Below, piece after piece: positions 36,067 through 45,193 of a stretch of 64,000 nt of DNA (position 1 is its first letter; each line of letters begins with the position of its first letter). Origin of the DNA: Clostridium bornimense. GTDB taxonomy: Bacteria; Bacillota; Clostridia; Clostridiales; Clostridiaceae. The DNA is taken from assembly GCF_000577895.1 (NCBI RefSeq), contig NZ_HG917869.1, positions 372,001 through 436,000 of the forward strand, read 5' to 3'. Under the pieces are notes generated by a model, which made no database searches, was not told where the DNA came from, and saw only the letters and a list, made by a program, of their open reading frames with translations. A program made the translations under genes and the position numbers.

Positions 36067-38523
36067 TTATTCGTCATCACTAATTCCTTCTACTATGGTT
36101 AACTTTTTCAATCTTCTAAGTGGCACTAATGTTGATATATAAGTTACCAATATAGCTACTAATATAGAAAGTGTGAATACTATATATGGGAATTGATATT
36201 TTGTATCTGCAATAGCACTACCTGAATTAATCATCATTTGACTTAGTATTGCTGATAATATACCACCGACTATTGATGCTATTATTCCATATAAGGTACC
36301 TTCAAGCATTACTGTTTTCTTTAATTGTCTTTCTGTCATTCCCATAGCTTTCATTGTTGCAAATTCTTTTTTTCTTAGTAATAAGTTTGTAGATATAGTA
36401 TTAAATATATTTACTACTGATATTATTGTTATTATTATAATAAAGCAATATACAAAGAACTCAATTTGTCCATATATTCTATTAATTTCTTCTACTTGAG
36501 AACCTAAATCAACATATTGATAATCACTATTATTATTCATATCAAAATACTTTATAGCATCTTCTCTATTTTTATCATTATCAAATTTAAATATTAATGA
36601 ATTGATATCAGCATCTTTTAATGAAAAAATTTGTATTCCGTAACCAGGATATGTTCCTGTAAAAGGATTTTGATTTAAAATAGCTACTATAGTATATTCA
36701 ATAGAATTTTCTTTTACTGATTTTTCAACAGATTCTTTTGTAAAATTTTCTTCTGGTAACTTACTTAGCTTTATTTTGTCACCAACTTTATAATTGGTTT
36801 TTCTTAATATCTTTTTATCTCCATTTTCATCTCTTGTAGACATACCATCAACTAATACTATTCCATTATCTTTCAATTTATCATAATCAATTTTCCCCTC
36901 AATGACATACTTTTTAGCTAAATCAAATTCATTCTCATCATGGCATGTATAAGTTTCAATATTAATTTGGCTATATCCATATTGACTAAAAACATCACCT
37001 GAATTTTTTTTATCTTCTATAATATTATCTTTAGGTGCCAATAAGCTTTCTACTTGATAATAAACTTCATATATCTTAGAATACTTAATATTATTTTCTA
37101 TACTTTTTATTTCTTCATCATTAAAGTCTCTATCTCCGCTTTTACTAAGTACAGAATCATAAGCTACATTCATAAATTCACCTTTTATAGCTTGTCTTGC
37201 AAAATCCATAAAGCTATAGAAAACGTTAAATAAAACTATAGATATAGTAAGCGCTATCAAAGTTACAACAAATCTCATCGGTGTTCTTCTTATATTTTTA
37301 TATGCCATACTTCCTTCTATACCAAATACTTTACCAATAATCCTTGTTTTTCTTCTCTTTATCTTCCCTAATTTAATCTCACTTTTGTTTTTCATTGCAT
37401 CTACAGCACTTATCTTCTTAACTTTTCTTACTGGTACTAATAATGATAATAAAATTGTTATTGCAACTAATATGGCTGTAAAGATTATTATTATTGGATA
37501 GAATTTTATACTAAGTTTAGTTAACATTAGTTCATCACCTAAAAATATTTTTACACCAAACTTAAGTGAAAAAAAGCCTATTATTGATCCTATTGGTAAT
37601 GCTATTAGACCCATTAAAAATCCTTCTCTATAAACGATTCTTTTAATTTGCTTATTTGTAGCACCAATAGCTTTTAAAATACCAAAATACCTTATTCTCT
37701 CTATAATTGACATATTAAAAGAATTATATATTACAGTAATAGTACATAATATTACTATAGATATTATAAAAATTGCAACATTTTTTATTCCTCTGTCTAT
37801 AGCTTCACTACCACCATTACCAGTTAAATATAATAATTTACTATTATCATTTTTTGTTTCATCTTTTAATGTTATATTGGCATCTTTGATTACTTTAGAA
37901 ATTATATCTTGTTTTTTACTAGCACTATTTAAATTAACATAAACATTATAATTTTTACTTTTATCTATTTTATTTAAATAGCCATCAAAATCTAATTCAT
38001 TACCATTGTTATATCCATTTATTTTCTTAATTCCAACAACTGTCCTTGTAATATCAATATTATTTTCATCTTTTAATGTTATCTTATCACCTAGTTTTAT
38101 ATTCAACTTTTCTTTTGCCATAGTATTTATAACTATCTCGTCAGTATTACTAGGCAATTCACCTTCTACTAAAGTCTCTTTATAAATTCTTTTATAAAAG
38201 CCACCATTACCATAATCTATCAATATATCGAAATCTTTGCCTTCAATTTTATATATCATTGAATCACTTTTAGTTATACTACTATTTTTTACTTCCACAT
38301 TATTAATTACCTTATCTGCTTCCTCTCCAGTTATGTCTTTTAACATAAATTCAAAGTCACCTGACGCTCTTTCACTTGCTATCATAGAATCTCTTAAACT
38401 TAATAGAAATGTACCAATAGCAAAAATCAAAATAGTCGCTAATGCAATACCAATTATAGTTAAGGTTGTTCGTTTTTTATTTTCTTTCATATACCTTATA
38501 GATATATCACTATAACTTTTCAT
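36067..38523 (-). CDS. FtsX-type ABC transporter permease
   Basis: An 818-aa permease with two FtsX-type repeats. There is an N-terminal span (~17-39), a large extracytoplasmic region (~40-230), a three-span block with MSIIERIRYFGILKAIGATN (~265-285), then a second unit: a span near 420, another extracellular domain, and a final three-span block with KKEFATMKAMGMTERQL (~715-731). This is the MacB/Bce-like type that handles peptides, lipoproteins or antibiotics rather than import. It lies 11 bases after the ATPase gene, forming one transporter. Confidence 0.9.
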   Translation of the reverse strand: MKSYSDISIRYMKENKKRTTLTIIGIALATILIFAIGTFLLSLRDSMIASERASGDFEFMLKDITGEEADKVINNVEVKNSSITKSDSMIYKIEGKDFDILIDYGNGGFYKRIYKETLVEGELPSNTDEIVINTMAKEKLNIKLGDKITLKDENNIDITRTVVGIKKINGYNNGNELDFDGYLNKIDKSKNYNVYVNLNSASKKQDIISKVIKDANITLKDETKNDNSKLLYLTGNGGSEAIDRGIKNVAIFIISIVILCTITVIYNSFNMSIIERIRYFGILKAIGATNKQIKRIVYREGFLMGLIALPIGSIIGFFSLKFGVKIFLGDELMLTKLSIKFYPIIIIFTAILVAITILLSLLVPVRKVKKISAVDAMKNKSEIKLGKIKRRKTRIIGKVFGIEGSMAYKNIRRTPMRFVVTLIALTISIVLFNVFYSFMDFARQAIKGEFMNVAYDSVLSKSGDRDFNDEEIKSIENNIKYSKIYEVYYQVESLLAPKDNIIEDKKNSGDVFSQYGYSQINIETYTCHDENEFDLAKKYVIEGKIDYDKLKDNGIVLVDGMSTRDENGDKKILRKTNYKVGDKIKLSKLPEENFTKESVEKSVKENSIEYTIVAILNQNPFTGTYPGYGIQIFSLKDADINSLIFKFDNDKNREDAIKYFDMNNNSDYQYVDLGSQVEEINRIYGQIEFFVYCFIIIITIISVVNIFNTISTNLLLRKKEFATMKAMGMTERQLKKTVMLEGTLYGIIASIVGGILSAILSQMMINSGSAIADTKYQFPYIVFTLSILVAILVTYISTLVPLRRLKKLTIVEGISDDE

Positions 38524-38534
38524 CGCTTTATCTC

Positions 38535-39203
38535 CTATTCTACTACTTTTCCATCATTTATTTTTATTATTCTATCAGCATTTTCCGCAATGCTTAAATC
38601 ATGAGTTATTACAATTGCTGTTTGATTATATTTTCTAATAGAAAACTTCAACATCTCCATTATTTCCTTTGATGTTTCGCTATCAAGATTACCAGTTGGC
38701 TCATCAGCAAGAACTATAGAAGGTTTGTTAATAAGTGCTCTAGCTATAGCAACCCTTTGTTGTTGTCCTCCTGATAATTCTGATGGCAAATGTATTTCCC
38801 TACCTTCAAGTCCTAAAGTTTTTATTAAGTCTTTATAGTATTCATCATCAATAGCCCTATGATCTAATAATGCTGGCATCTTAATATTCTCTTCTACAGT
38901 AAGTACTGGTATTAGATTGAAAGATTGAAATACAAATCCAATTTTTCTTCTTCTAAAAATAGCTAGCTCAGTCTTATTGAAATTATATATATCTTTATCT
39001 TCAATCAATACTTTTCCTTCACTTGGTCTGTCTACTCCCCCTAATTGATGTAGTAGAGTACTTTTCCCTGAACCACTTGCACCGATAATTGCTACAAATT
39101 CACCCTTTTCAATTTCTATGTTCACATTATCTAAAGCTTTAACCTTGTTTTCTTTTTTCCCATATACTTTTCCTAAGTTAATTGTTTCTATTATTTTCAT
39201 CAT
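38535..39203 (-). CDS. ABC transporter ATP-binding protein (MacB/LolD-type)
   Basis: A ~222-aa ATPase with Walker [10 protein letters not shown] (~39), the Q-loop in [11 protein letters not shown], signature [15 protein letters not shown] and Walker [17 protein letters not shown]. The start codon at 39203 has GAGAGGGGA upstream; an in-frame ATG three bases later is an alternative. It pairs with the FtsX-type permease. The gene is first in the ABC/two-component cluster, suggesting the pair detoxifies or senses cell-envelope antimicrobials. Confidence 0.92.
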   Translation of the reverse strand: MMKIIETINLGKVYGKKENKVKALDNVNIEIEKGEFVAIIGASGSGKSTLLHQLGGVDRPSEGKVLIEDKDIYNFNKTELAIFRRRKIGFVFQSFNLIPVLTVEENIKMPALLDHRAIDDEYYKDLIKTLGLEGREIHLPSELSGGQQQRVAIARALINKPSIVLADEPTGNLDSETSKEIMEMLKFSIRKYNQTAIVITHDLSIAENADRIIKINDGKVVE

Positions 39204-39263
39204 GATTTCCCCTCTCATCTATCTTATGTAATTATAATACACCAACTTTATTACTGTAAGATT

Positions 39264-39297
39264 AAAGGGATTATTACAATTTTGTAATAATCCCTTT
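39264..39297 (-). terminator. Terminator of the DUF434 gene
   Basis: A perfect 16-bp stem AAAGGGATTATTACAA with its complement (2-base centre) is followed leftward by TTAATCTTA. Its location ~60 bases upstream of the ABC ATPase start means it could also be an operator, but the terminator reading is preferred. Confidence 0.7.
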
Positions 39298-39320
39298 TAC
39301 TAATTTAATAACTCTTAAAC

Positions 39321-40031
39321 TTAATATAAAAAATCAATATATGAATAACTATGAATGTTCCCCTCAATAATTTTTCTGTTTAAGTTAATCCAACTTCTAC
39401 ATTTATCAAGAATAATAGCATCAGAGGTAATAACATTTTCTAATTTTTCTAATACTCCATCAACATTATTTATATTATGTACTTCTACTTCAAAATTGTA
39501 GCTACTTAAAGTATTCAGTATAACTTTTTTCAAATTACCAGAGTTTGATACCGGTGCATCTAAATAAAATATGGCTTTTCTTATTTTTTCTTTTTCATAT
39601 ATATCTCCTATTAAATTTAAGGCTTTTTCCGTCTTATCTATAATTCGATATGTACCTCTAAGTCCTGCTAAATCTCTTATAGTCCCATCCATACATTTTA
39701 ACAATGTAGAATTTGATAGTGCCACTTCTAAAGTAATTATAGTATTAAACCCATCAATATTAACAGTTAGTCCTTCTAAACTAGTTCTTATTTCTTTACT
39801 CTTCCTCCTATTTATATTATCTTGTGATGATACAACCCTAGCTAAAGCTAATCGTTGTCTTTCTGATAATAAGTAATGATTACCGACAAAAGTAGATGCA
39901 CTTTTTACATTGTAACCTTCATTTAAAAGATAATATAAATTTTTAGCAGATTTATTTAACTTTTCTATGGATTTTATACCAAATTCATTTTTATCACTAG
40001 GATAATATCCCCTTCTAACTTCTCTACTCAT
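39321..40031 (-). CDS. DUF434 domain protein
   Basis: This 236-aa soluble protein has the DUF434 layout: an N-terminal RRGYYPSDKNEFG, LYYLLNEGYNVKSASTFVGNHYLLSERQRLALARVVSS (quoted in part: YLLSERQRLALARV) and the central metal-like or nucleotide-like GFNTIITLEVAL with LKCMDGTIRDLAGLRGTY. The domain resembles RNase/toprim-type folds in the family description, but no function is established. It is monocistronic with a strong terminator. I am fairly sure of the family from the N-terminal motif pattern. Confidence 0.75.
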   Translation of the reverse strand: MSREVRRGYYPSDKNEFGIKSIEKLNKSAKNLYYLLNEGYNVKSASTFVGNHYLLSERQRLALARVVSSQDNINRRKSKEIRTSLEGLTVNIDGFNTIITLEVALSNSTLLKCMDGTIRDLAGLRGTYRIIDKTEKALNLIGDIYEKEKIRKAIFYLDAPVSNSGNLKKVILNTLSSYNFEVEVHNINNVDGVLEKLENVITSDAIILDKCRSWINLNRKIIEGNIHSYSYIDFLY

Positions 40032-40126
40032 AACATACCATCCAATTTTTAATATATTCCGTAACTTATATTATTATATCTTTTTTTACTTCATATAAAC
40101 TCCATATTAATAACACAGTAACTTCT

Positions 40127-40153
40127 TAAGCATAAGAAATGCGAAACCGATAT
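40127..40153 (+). promoter_or_regulatory. Sigma-D (sigma-28) type promoter of flxA-like gene
   Basis: TAAG (40127-40130), exactly 15 bases, then ACCGATAT (40146-40153) match the Bacillus sigma-D consensus TAAA-N15-GCCGATAT, 51 bases before the ATG. E. coli flxA is also a sigma-28 gene. Confidence 0.72.
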
Positions 40154-40203
40154 TTTAAATATAAAATAAAAATTATTAATTGTTTACCAAAGGGGGTATT
40201 ATA

Positions 40204-40524
40204 ATGCAAATTGGAAATATTAATAGTACTTATAGCTATAGTACTAAATCCACTAATTCTGAATCTAGTATTAAGTCATTGGAAACTAAAATTTCAACTA
40301 TTCAACAAGAGATAATGTCATTATCTAATGATGAAAGTTTATCTGATGAAGAAAAAAATAAAAAAATTCAGGAATTACAATCAAAGTTGCAACAATTACA
40401 AAGTCAATTGACTAAGAAAAAATCTGAATCAGAAAAAGCTTCAAATTCTAAATCAAATAATACTCAAAGTATAAAAAAAGATTCAGAAAAGAAAACAAAT
40501 TGCTCACTAGATACTTATTGCTAA
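40204..40524 (+). CDS. FlxA-like family protein
   Basis: A 106-aa hydrophilic protein with a central coiled coil (ISTIQQEIMSLSNDESLSDE...IQELQSKLQQLQSQL, residues ~33-75), an N-terminal S/T/N-rich start MQIGNINSTYSYSTKS, and a charged tail ending CSLDTYC. This is the FlxA-like pattern (PF14282). FlxA has no known biochemical activity but is co-expressed with flagella. The ATG at 40204 follows AAAGGGGG; the TTG at 40180 is not needed. A sigma-D-type promoter lies just upstream, in agreement with the family. Confidence 0.82.
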   Translation: MQIGNINSTYSYSTKSTNSESSIKSLETKISTIQQEIMSLSNDESLSDEEKNKKIQELQSKLQQLQSQLTKKKSESEKASNSKSNNTQSIKKDSEKKTNCSLDTYC

Positions 40525-40588
40525 AATATTAATTCAAAAATTCAGGTTACTAAGATTTTTAGTTCAGTACTAGACACCGCTTTTTCTC

Positions 40589-41155
40589 CTATTCTTCATC
40601 TTTTCTCAGCCATCCTACTGGCTTATGTTTGTCACCAACAAAATATTTATTATCTTTTTCTACTAGTTTATATTTTTCTCTTGATTTTCCCCAGACATTT
40701 TGCTGAATCACTTCTATATATTGATTTGTAACCTTCGTTACAATAGCAACATGTCCATATTTTGTATCATTAAAAACAATAAGATCATCTTCTTCTGGCT
40801 TCATGTTACCCCCATTTCTATATTGAATTAAATTTCTTCTTTCATTCAACTCTCCTTCAGCAACATTTTCATCAAAAAAATCTTTAGCATTGCCATATCC
40901 ATCTGGCATACTATGATTTTTTGCATCATAATAGAAACGTTTTACATATTCTACGCACTGCCACTTGAAACCGTAGTAATATCCATCAGTACTATAATTT
41001 TCACCATAAGATTTAGCATACACTATGCCATTATAATATACTGGAACGTTCTTATACTGATCTATTTTTTTCCCTATTTTGCTACTGTCATATAAAAAAT
41101 ATGTTATTCCTAAAAATATAATCACTATTAATAATCCTATATGTTTTCTTCTCAT
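40589..41155 (-). CDS. CHAP-domain amidase/peptidase, membrane-anchored
   Basis: A ~188-aa protein with an N-terminal membrane anchor or signal (RKHIGLLIVIIFLGITYFLY) and a CHAP domain. The catalytic Cys is in YGFKWQCVEYVKRFYYD (~60-76) and the His in YGHVAIVTKV (~134-143), with a late Asn in VIQQN. The arrangement resembles the amidase half of glutathionylspermidine synthetase, and also phage or cell-wall amidases. Secretion suggests peptidoglycan cleavage, but the substrate is uncertain. The ATG at 41155 has GGGGG at 9 bases. Confidence 0.78.
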   Translation of the reverse strand: MRRKHIGLLIVIIFLGITYFLYDSSKIGKKIDQYKNVPVYYNGIVYAKSYGENYSTDGYYYGFKWQCVEYVKRFYYDAKNHSMPDGYGNAKDFFDENVAEGELNERRNLIQYRNGGNMKPEEDDLIVFNDTKYGHVAIVTKVTNQYIEVIQQNVWGKSREKYKLVEKDNKYFVGDKHKPVGWLRKDEE

Positions 41156-41280
41156 ACTCAAAAACCCCCAAACTATAATTTTATCGCCATAATATTGTCA
41201 CAATAAGATTATATACTAACAGTGTAATTAAAAGTTGATATACCTTTTAAATTTTTTCATTCTTCCGTTTTTCATATTTT

Positions 41281-41361
41281 AAGGAGTGGCTTATTTATAC
41301 TTAGCCACTCCTTATATAATATAAAAAGAATGGCTCCTCTTCTGAAAAAAGCCATTCTTTT
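41281..41361 (-). terminator. Tandem terminator hairpins
   Basis: Two hairpins lie in series after the 41365 gene: 41324-41361 (AAAAGAATGGCT and complement) and 41281-41313 (AAGGAGTGGCT and complement). Both carry a GGCT/AGCC core, which suggests a duplication or a double stop. Confidence 0.7.
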
Positions 41362-41364
41362 AAC

Positions 41365-41622
41365 CTACACCTTGATCATTTCAATGTTTTCTAATACAGA
41401 TAGTATATATCTATGAAGTCCTTGTCCTTCTAAACTATTAAACATAAAACCTACTCTTTTTATTTCCATTGAATTTTTGAAATTATAATTTATATATATA
41501 TATCTTTCACACTGATAAAGCCATTCTCTATATTCTTCCTTAGAGAATTCTTCTTCCCTTTTATCAAAACTTCTACCTATTAACGTTAATTCTTTTAATT
41601 TATCTCTACTATTTTTATTCAT
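41365..41622 (-). CDS. Hypothetical protein, 85 aa
   Basis: A small soluble protein, rich in E, K, R and Y, with aromatic residues in WLYQCERYIYINYNFKNS and a C-terminal amphipathic helix. The ATG at 41622 has AAGAAGG upstream and replaces a TTG frame 9 bases longer. It is the third gene of a leftward cluster of small genes and ends at tandem hairpins. I recognise no family. Confidence 0.55.
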   Translation of the reverse strand: MNKNSRDKLKELTLIGRSFDKREEEFSKEEYREWLYQCERYIYINYNFKNSMEIKRVGFMFNSLEGQGLHRYILSVLENIEMIKV

Positions 41623-41716
41623 AAATTTCAACCTTCTTTTAATTCCTTTATTAATATCTATTTTAGAAGATTGAAAATGATTACAAAAATTCAGAATTAT
41701 TATATAACCACATTAT

Positions 41717-42037
41717 CTATTTTTTATTTTTCCAATAGGTTGTTGCCTCCTCTTCAAGTTTTGATAACCTAGTGTAATAATCGGGAAATTCTAATAAATG
41801 AGCTAATGCAATTTTTCCAGTTAATATTGGATTATCCCCTGTTATATTTGCCCTGGGATATCTAGTTCCATGTTCTAATTCCACATTTAATCCTTTTGCA
41901 AATTCCCGTAAGTTAAATAATTCTTTAGTAAAATCAATTTTTAGAGATTCCGCTACTTGTTTTGCTTCTTCTATAGTAAAAGATTTTTTAATTTTACTTT
42001 CACCTCTAGATTTTCTTTTAATCCAATTCAATATCAT
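41717..42037 (-). CDS. DUF5661 family protein
   Basis: A 106-aa protein with the DUF5661 signature pattern: FTIEEAKQVAESLKIDF (~20-36), LREFAKGLNVELEHG (~43-57), ITGDNPILTGKIALAHLLEF (~64-83), then FPDYYTRLSKLEEEA. This family is common in Firmicutes and uncharacterised; the conserved ELEHG and AHLxEF suggest a metal site. It is upstream of the 85-aa gene on the same strand. Function unknown. Confidence 0.85.
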   Translation of the reverse strand: MILNWIKRKSRGESKIKKSFTIEEAKQVAESLKIDFTKELFNLREFAKGLNVELEHGTRYPRANITGDNPILTGKIALAHLLEFPDYYTRLSKLEEEATTYWKNKK

Positions 42038-42095
42038 CCTTATACCTTACTTTAATATTATTTACATGGTCATTATATGCTTATATATTACTTTA

Positions 42096-42566
42096 TTACT
42101 CTTGTCCATAATTGTAATTATTATTTTTTTCTTCAATTACTTCATTTACCAAAGGTTTTTCTTCCTCCACATAATTATATTTATCATCAAACTGAGTTTT
42201 ATTTTCTTCCGTTATAACAGTGCAACGACTAATAATTGTGTCTTTATCTGCAAAATAAAATATATTTCCATTTTCATATTTATCTTCCTTTGCATTAATA
42301 ATTACAACATAATCTCCTTCATCAAAATCTAGCTTTTCATTACTATAAGACAGCGAATTATCTAAAAAATTTATAATTATTGTATTAAAATCCCATGTTT
42401 GAACTTCCATGTAGTTCTGAACAAAATTTATATAGTTAACATGAGCTCTGTAAAAATCAATATTTGTTTCTATGATATTATTATCATATGTCCTCTTATT
42501 CTTATCCTCAAGACAACCAGTAAAAAATAATACTATAATCATTAAAATACATATAAGTTTTTTCAT
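42096..42566 (-). CDS. Lipoprotein, unknown function
   Basis: The 156-aa protein has a lipoprotein signal (MKKLICILMIIVLFFTGC, lipobox FTGC with Cys near 18). The mature part is acidic and hydrophilic (VVIINAKEDKYENGNIFYF) and ends in a long N/E-rich tail. A predicted lipid anchor places it on the outer membrane face. No domain was recognised. It is probably first in the leftward group of small genes (42096-41365). Confidence 0.6.
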   Translation of the reverse strand: MKKLICILMIIVLFFTGCLEDKNKRTYDNNIIETNIDFYRAHVNYINFVQNYMEVQTWDFNTIIINFLDNSLSYSNEKLDFDEGDYVVIINAKEDKYENGNIFYFADKDTIISRCTVITEENKTQFDDKYNYVEEEKPLVNEVIEEKNNNYNYGQE

Positions 42567-42918
42567 TATCTACACCCCTCAATATAGAATATTTATTATC
42601 TATATAAGGGATTTATTTTACTTTTTTTAATTTATGCTATGTTAACGAACAGCGTTGATAATGTAGAATATAATAATGAAATTTCTTTTCAAGAGTTCCA
42701 TTATTTCACCATTTAAGGAACTTGTACATTAATCAAATTAACTCAGTATATTTATAATTCTAGTAAATATTCTATACCGTTGCTTCATTTGTAACTTCTG
42801 TAGCAATTAACCCTAATACAACAACTTCTTCGAGATATTTCTAAATTACTTCCTGTCATGATTTTCCTAAAGCCTGAATATCTCTTTTTACTGGCTTACA
42901 GCATCCTTTTCTACTAAA

Positions 42919-43056
42919 TCAAGCTATTGCTATAATAATTGGCAAAGTAACTATCATTAAAACCATTGATTGCACTACAGTTCTTGTTGCATATTTAGGA
43001 TTACAATTATATTGTTCAGCTAAAATAGCATTTAATGATCCCGCTGGCAATGCTGT
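42919..43056 (-). pseudogene. AEC (auxin efflux carrier) family transporter, C-terminal remnant
   Basis: Leftward reading gives TALPAGSLNAILAEQYNCNP, then KYATRTVVQSMVLMIVTLP and IIIAIA with a stop. This matches the conserved C-terminus of AEC-family permeases (P-A-G-S-L-N...A-E-Q-Y and the final hydrophobic span TLPIIIxI). An in-frame stop immediately precedes the segment, and no upstream coding part can be traced. It is therefore a relic of an anion/malate-type carrier. Identity rests on one family pattern. Confidence 0.55.
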
Positions 43057-43224
43057 TTAAATAGTGATAGTTAATTTTTCATGTTTGTGTGTAAATAGGT
43101 ATTAGTTTACAATACCATAATAATGATTATGTAAACTAAGATTTATATAAAATCTTATCATAAAACTACTGACACCACACTTACAATTAAACAAATTCCC
43201 AACAGAAAGTTCCACTACAATTGC

Positions 43225-43280
43225 AAATTTAAAAAAGGCTCTCGCCTACAAATTTTCATTTGTTAATGCGACAACCCTTT
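43225..43280 (-). terminator. Probable terminator of the second ABC exporter
   Basis: An imperfect leftward stem (AAAGG...GCCTTT) with TTTTTT after it follows the 43295 stop codon. Several mismatches make the call tentative. Confidence 0.35.
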
Positions 43281-43294
43281 TCTATTACTAATTT

Positions 43295-45193
43295 TTATGA
43301 AAGCTCAAAAGCTCCTGTATACAATTGATAATATTTACCTTTTTGTTTTATCAAGTCATCATGACTTCCTCTTTCAATGATTCTACCTTGCTCTAAAACC
43401 ATTATTACATCAGAATTCTTAATAGTAGATAACCTATGCGCAATAACAAAAACTGTTCTACCTTCCATAAGTTTATCCATACCTTCTTGAACAATCCTTT
43501 CTGTCCTAGTATCTATACTTGATGTTGCTTCATCAAGTATTAAAACTGGAGGATTTGCTATAGCTGCTCTAGCAATTGCCAATAACTGTCTTTGTCCTTG
43601 AGATAAACTAGCACCGTCACCAGTGATTACTGTGTCATAACCCTTTGGTAAGTGATGAATAAATTGATCTGCATTTGCAAGCTTTGCTGCAGCAATTACT
43701 TCTTCATCAGTAGCATCTAGTTTACCATATCTAATATTATCTGCTATAGTTCCAGTAAACAAGTGAGTATCTTGAAGTACTATCCCCAACGATCTTCTTA
43801 AATCATCTTTTTTGATTTTATTTATATTAATACCGTCGTATCTTATTTTACCATTTTGAATATCATAGAAACGATTTATCAAATTAGTTATAGTTGTTTT
43901 CCCTGCACCTGTTGCTCCAACAAATGCTATCTTTTCACCTGGTTTAGCAAACATATTTATATCATGTAATACAATTTTATCTTCTTTGTAACCAAAATCA
44001 ACATCTTCAAAAACAACATCTCCAAGCATTCTAGAATAAGTAACTGTACCGTCATTATGTGGATGCTTCCAAGCCCATACCCCAGTACGTTTATCAACTT
44101 CTTCTATATTACCACCATCGGTTATTTTTGCATTTACTAATCTAACATAACCATCATCTTCTTCTGGCTTTTCATCAAGAATTTTAAATATACGTTCAGC
44201 ACCTGCTAAAGCCATTATAATAGCATTAAATTGTTGAGCCACTTGTGTTATCGGCATATTAAAACTTCTTGTAAGTTGTAAGAATGATGCAAGACCTCCT
44301 AGTGTAAGTCCTCCGACACCACCTATTGCTAAAAATCCTCCAACAATTGATGTAGCAACATAATTTAAATGGCCTAAATTACCCATAATTGGCATAAGAA
44401 TATTTGCTAAAGTATTAGCATTATTCGCACTCTCAAAAAGCTTATCGTTTAAAGCATCAAAATCTTTTTTAGCCTCTTCTTCATGACAAAAGACCTTAAC
44501 TACTTTTTGACCTTCCATAAGTTCTTCAATATATCCATTAAGAACCCCAAGATCTTGTTGTTGTTTAACGAAGTGTTTACCACTTTTTCCTCCAAGAGTT
44601 TTTGTAATATACATCATAATAATAACCATTACAACAACAATTCCTGTAAGCGGGATACTTAAAACAAGCATTGATATAAAAACGCTAATAATTGTTATTA
44701 CAGAAGATAATAATTGTGGTAATCCTTGACTTATCATTTGTCTTAAAGTATCTGTGTCATTTGTATATAGACTCATTATATCCCCATGAGCGTGACTATC
44801 AAAGAAACCTATTGATAACTTTTCCATATGTTCAAATAAATCATCCCTAATAGATTTTAATGTACCTTGAGAAATATTTATCATAAGTCTATTATATAAA
44901 TAAGTTGCAAAAACACCAATATAATATATTACACCCATAACTATCAATGCCTTCAAAAGAGGTGCAAAATCAACATTAGTTGTTTCTTTTAAAAACGGTG
45001 TTATATAGTTATCAATTAACTTTTTTAAGAATAATGTACCAATAACACTAACAATGGAACTTACAAATATTGATAACAATACAACTACTACTTGTAACTT
45101 ATATCCTCTAAATAAATATCCAAGTAATCTTTTAATAGTTTTCATTGGATTCGTAGTCCCTTTTTCAGGATGATTTCCTTGTCTATTTTTCAT
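43295..45193 (-). CDS. Heterodimeric ABC exporter subunit (MarR-controlled)
   Basis: A ~632-aa half-transporter with six spans and an ATPase carrying Walker A GATGAGKTT (~420), signature LSQGQRQLLA and Walker B VLILDEATSSID with the catalytic Glu. A short extra region (DGGNIEEVDKRTGVWAWKHP, ~355) precedes the ATPase, typical of this exporter subfamily. Its partner (45183-46919) has Asp in place of Glu, so they form a heterodimer with a degenerate site. The ATG at 45193 (AAAGGGGG at 9 bases) lies inside the end of the partner gene. Drug export is inferred from the MarR linkage. Confidence 0.88.
   Translation of the reverse strand: MKNRQGNHPEKGTTNPMKTIKRLLGYLFRGYKLQVVVVLLSIFVSSIVSVIGTLFLKKLIDNYITPFLKETTNVDFAPLLKALIVMGVIYYIGVFATYLYNRLMINISQGTLKSIRDDLFEHMEKLSIGFFDSHAHGDIMSLYTNDTDTLRQMISQGLPQLLSSVITIISVFISMLVLSIPLTGIVVVMVIIMMYITKTLGGKSGKHFVKQQQDLGVLNGYIEELMEGQKVVKVFCHEEEAKKDFDALNDKLFESANNANTLANILMPIMGNLGHLNYVATSIVGGFLAIGGVGGLTLGGLASFLQLTRSFNMPITQVAQQFNAIIMALAGAERIFKILDEKPEEDDGYVRLVNAKITDGGNIEEVDKRTGVWAWKHPHNDGTVTYSRMLGDVVFEDVDFGYKEDKIVLHDINMFAKPGEKIAFVGATGAGKTTITNLINRFYDIQNGKIRYDGININKIKKDDLRRSLGIVLQDTHLFTGTIADNIRYGKLDATDEEVIAAAKLANADQFIHHLPKGYDTVITGDGASLSQGQRQLLAIARAAIANPPVLILDEATSSIDTRTERIVQEGMDKLMEGRTVFVIAHRLSTIKNSDVIMVLEQGRIIERGSHDDLIKQKGKYYQLYTGAFELS

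Larger units (their letters stand above)
42567..43294. other. Gene graveyard upstream of the second ABC exporter
   Basis: This 728-base stretch holds no intact ORF. It includes a decayed AEC-type transporter C-terminus (42919-43056), a long leftward frame with two internal stops just beyond it (about 42720-42905, unidentified: FSRKGCCKPVKRDIQALGKS, then KYLEEVVVLGLIATE), and a palindromic AGTTTACA...TGTAAACT pair near 43106-43139. The degraded frames suggest ongoing gene loss. Confidence 0.5.

Noticed and set aside
42066-42332. 88-aa rightward hydrophobic frame
   Set aside because: Antisense to the lipoprotein gene; composition (I, F, Y repeats) reflects reversed AT-rich codons and there is no ribosome site.
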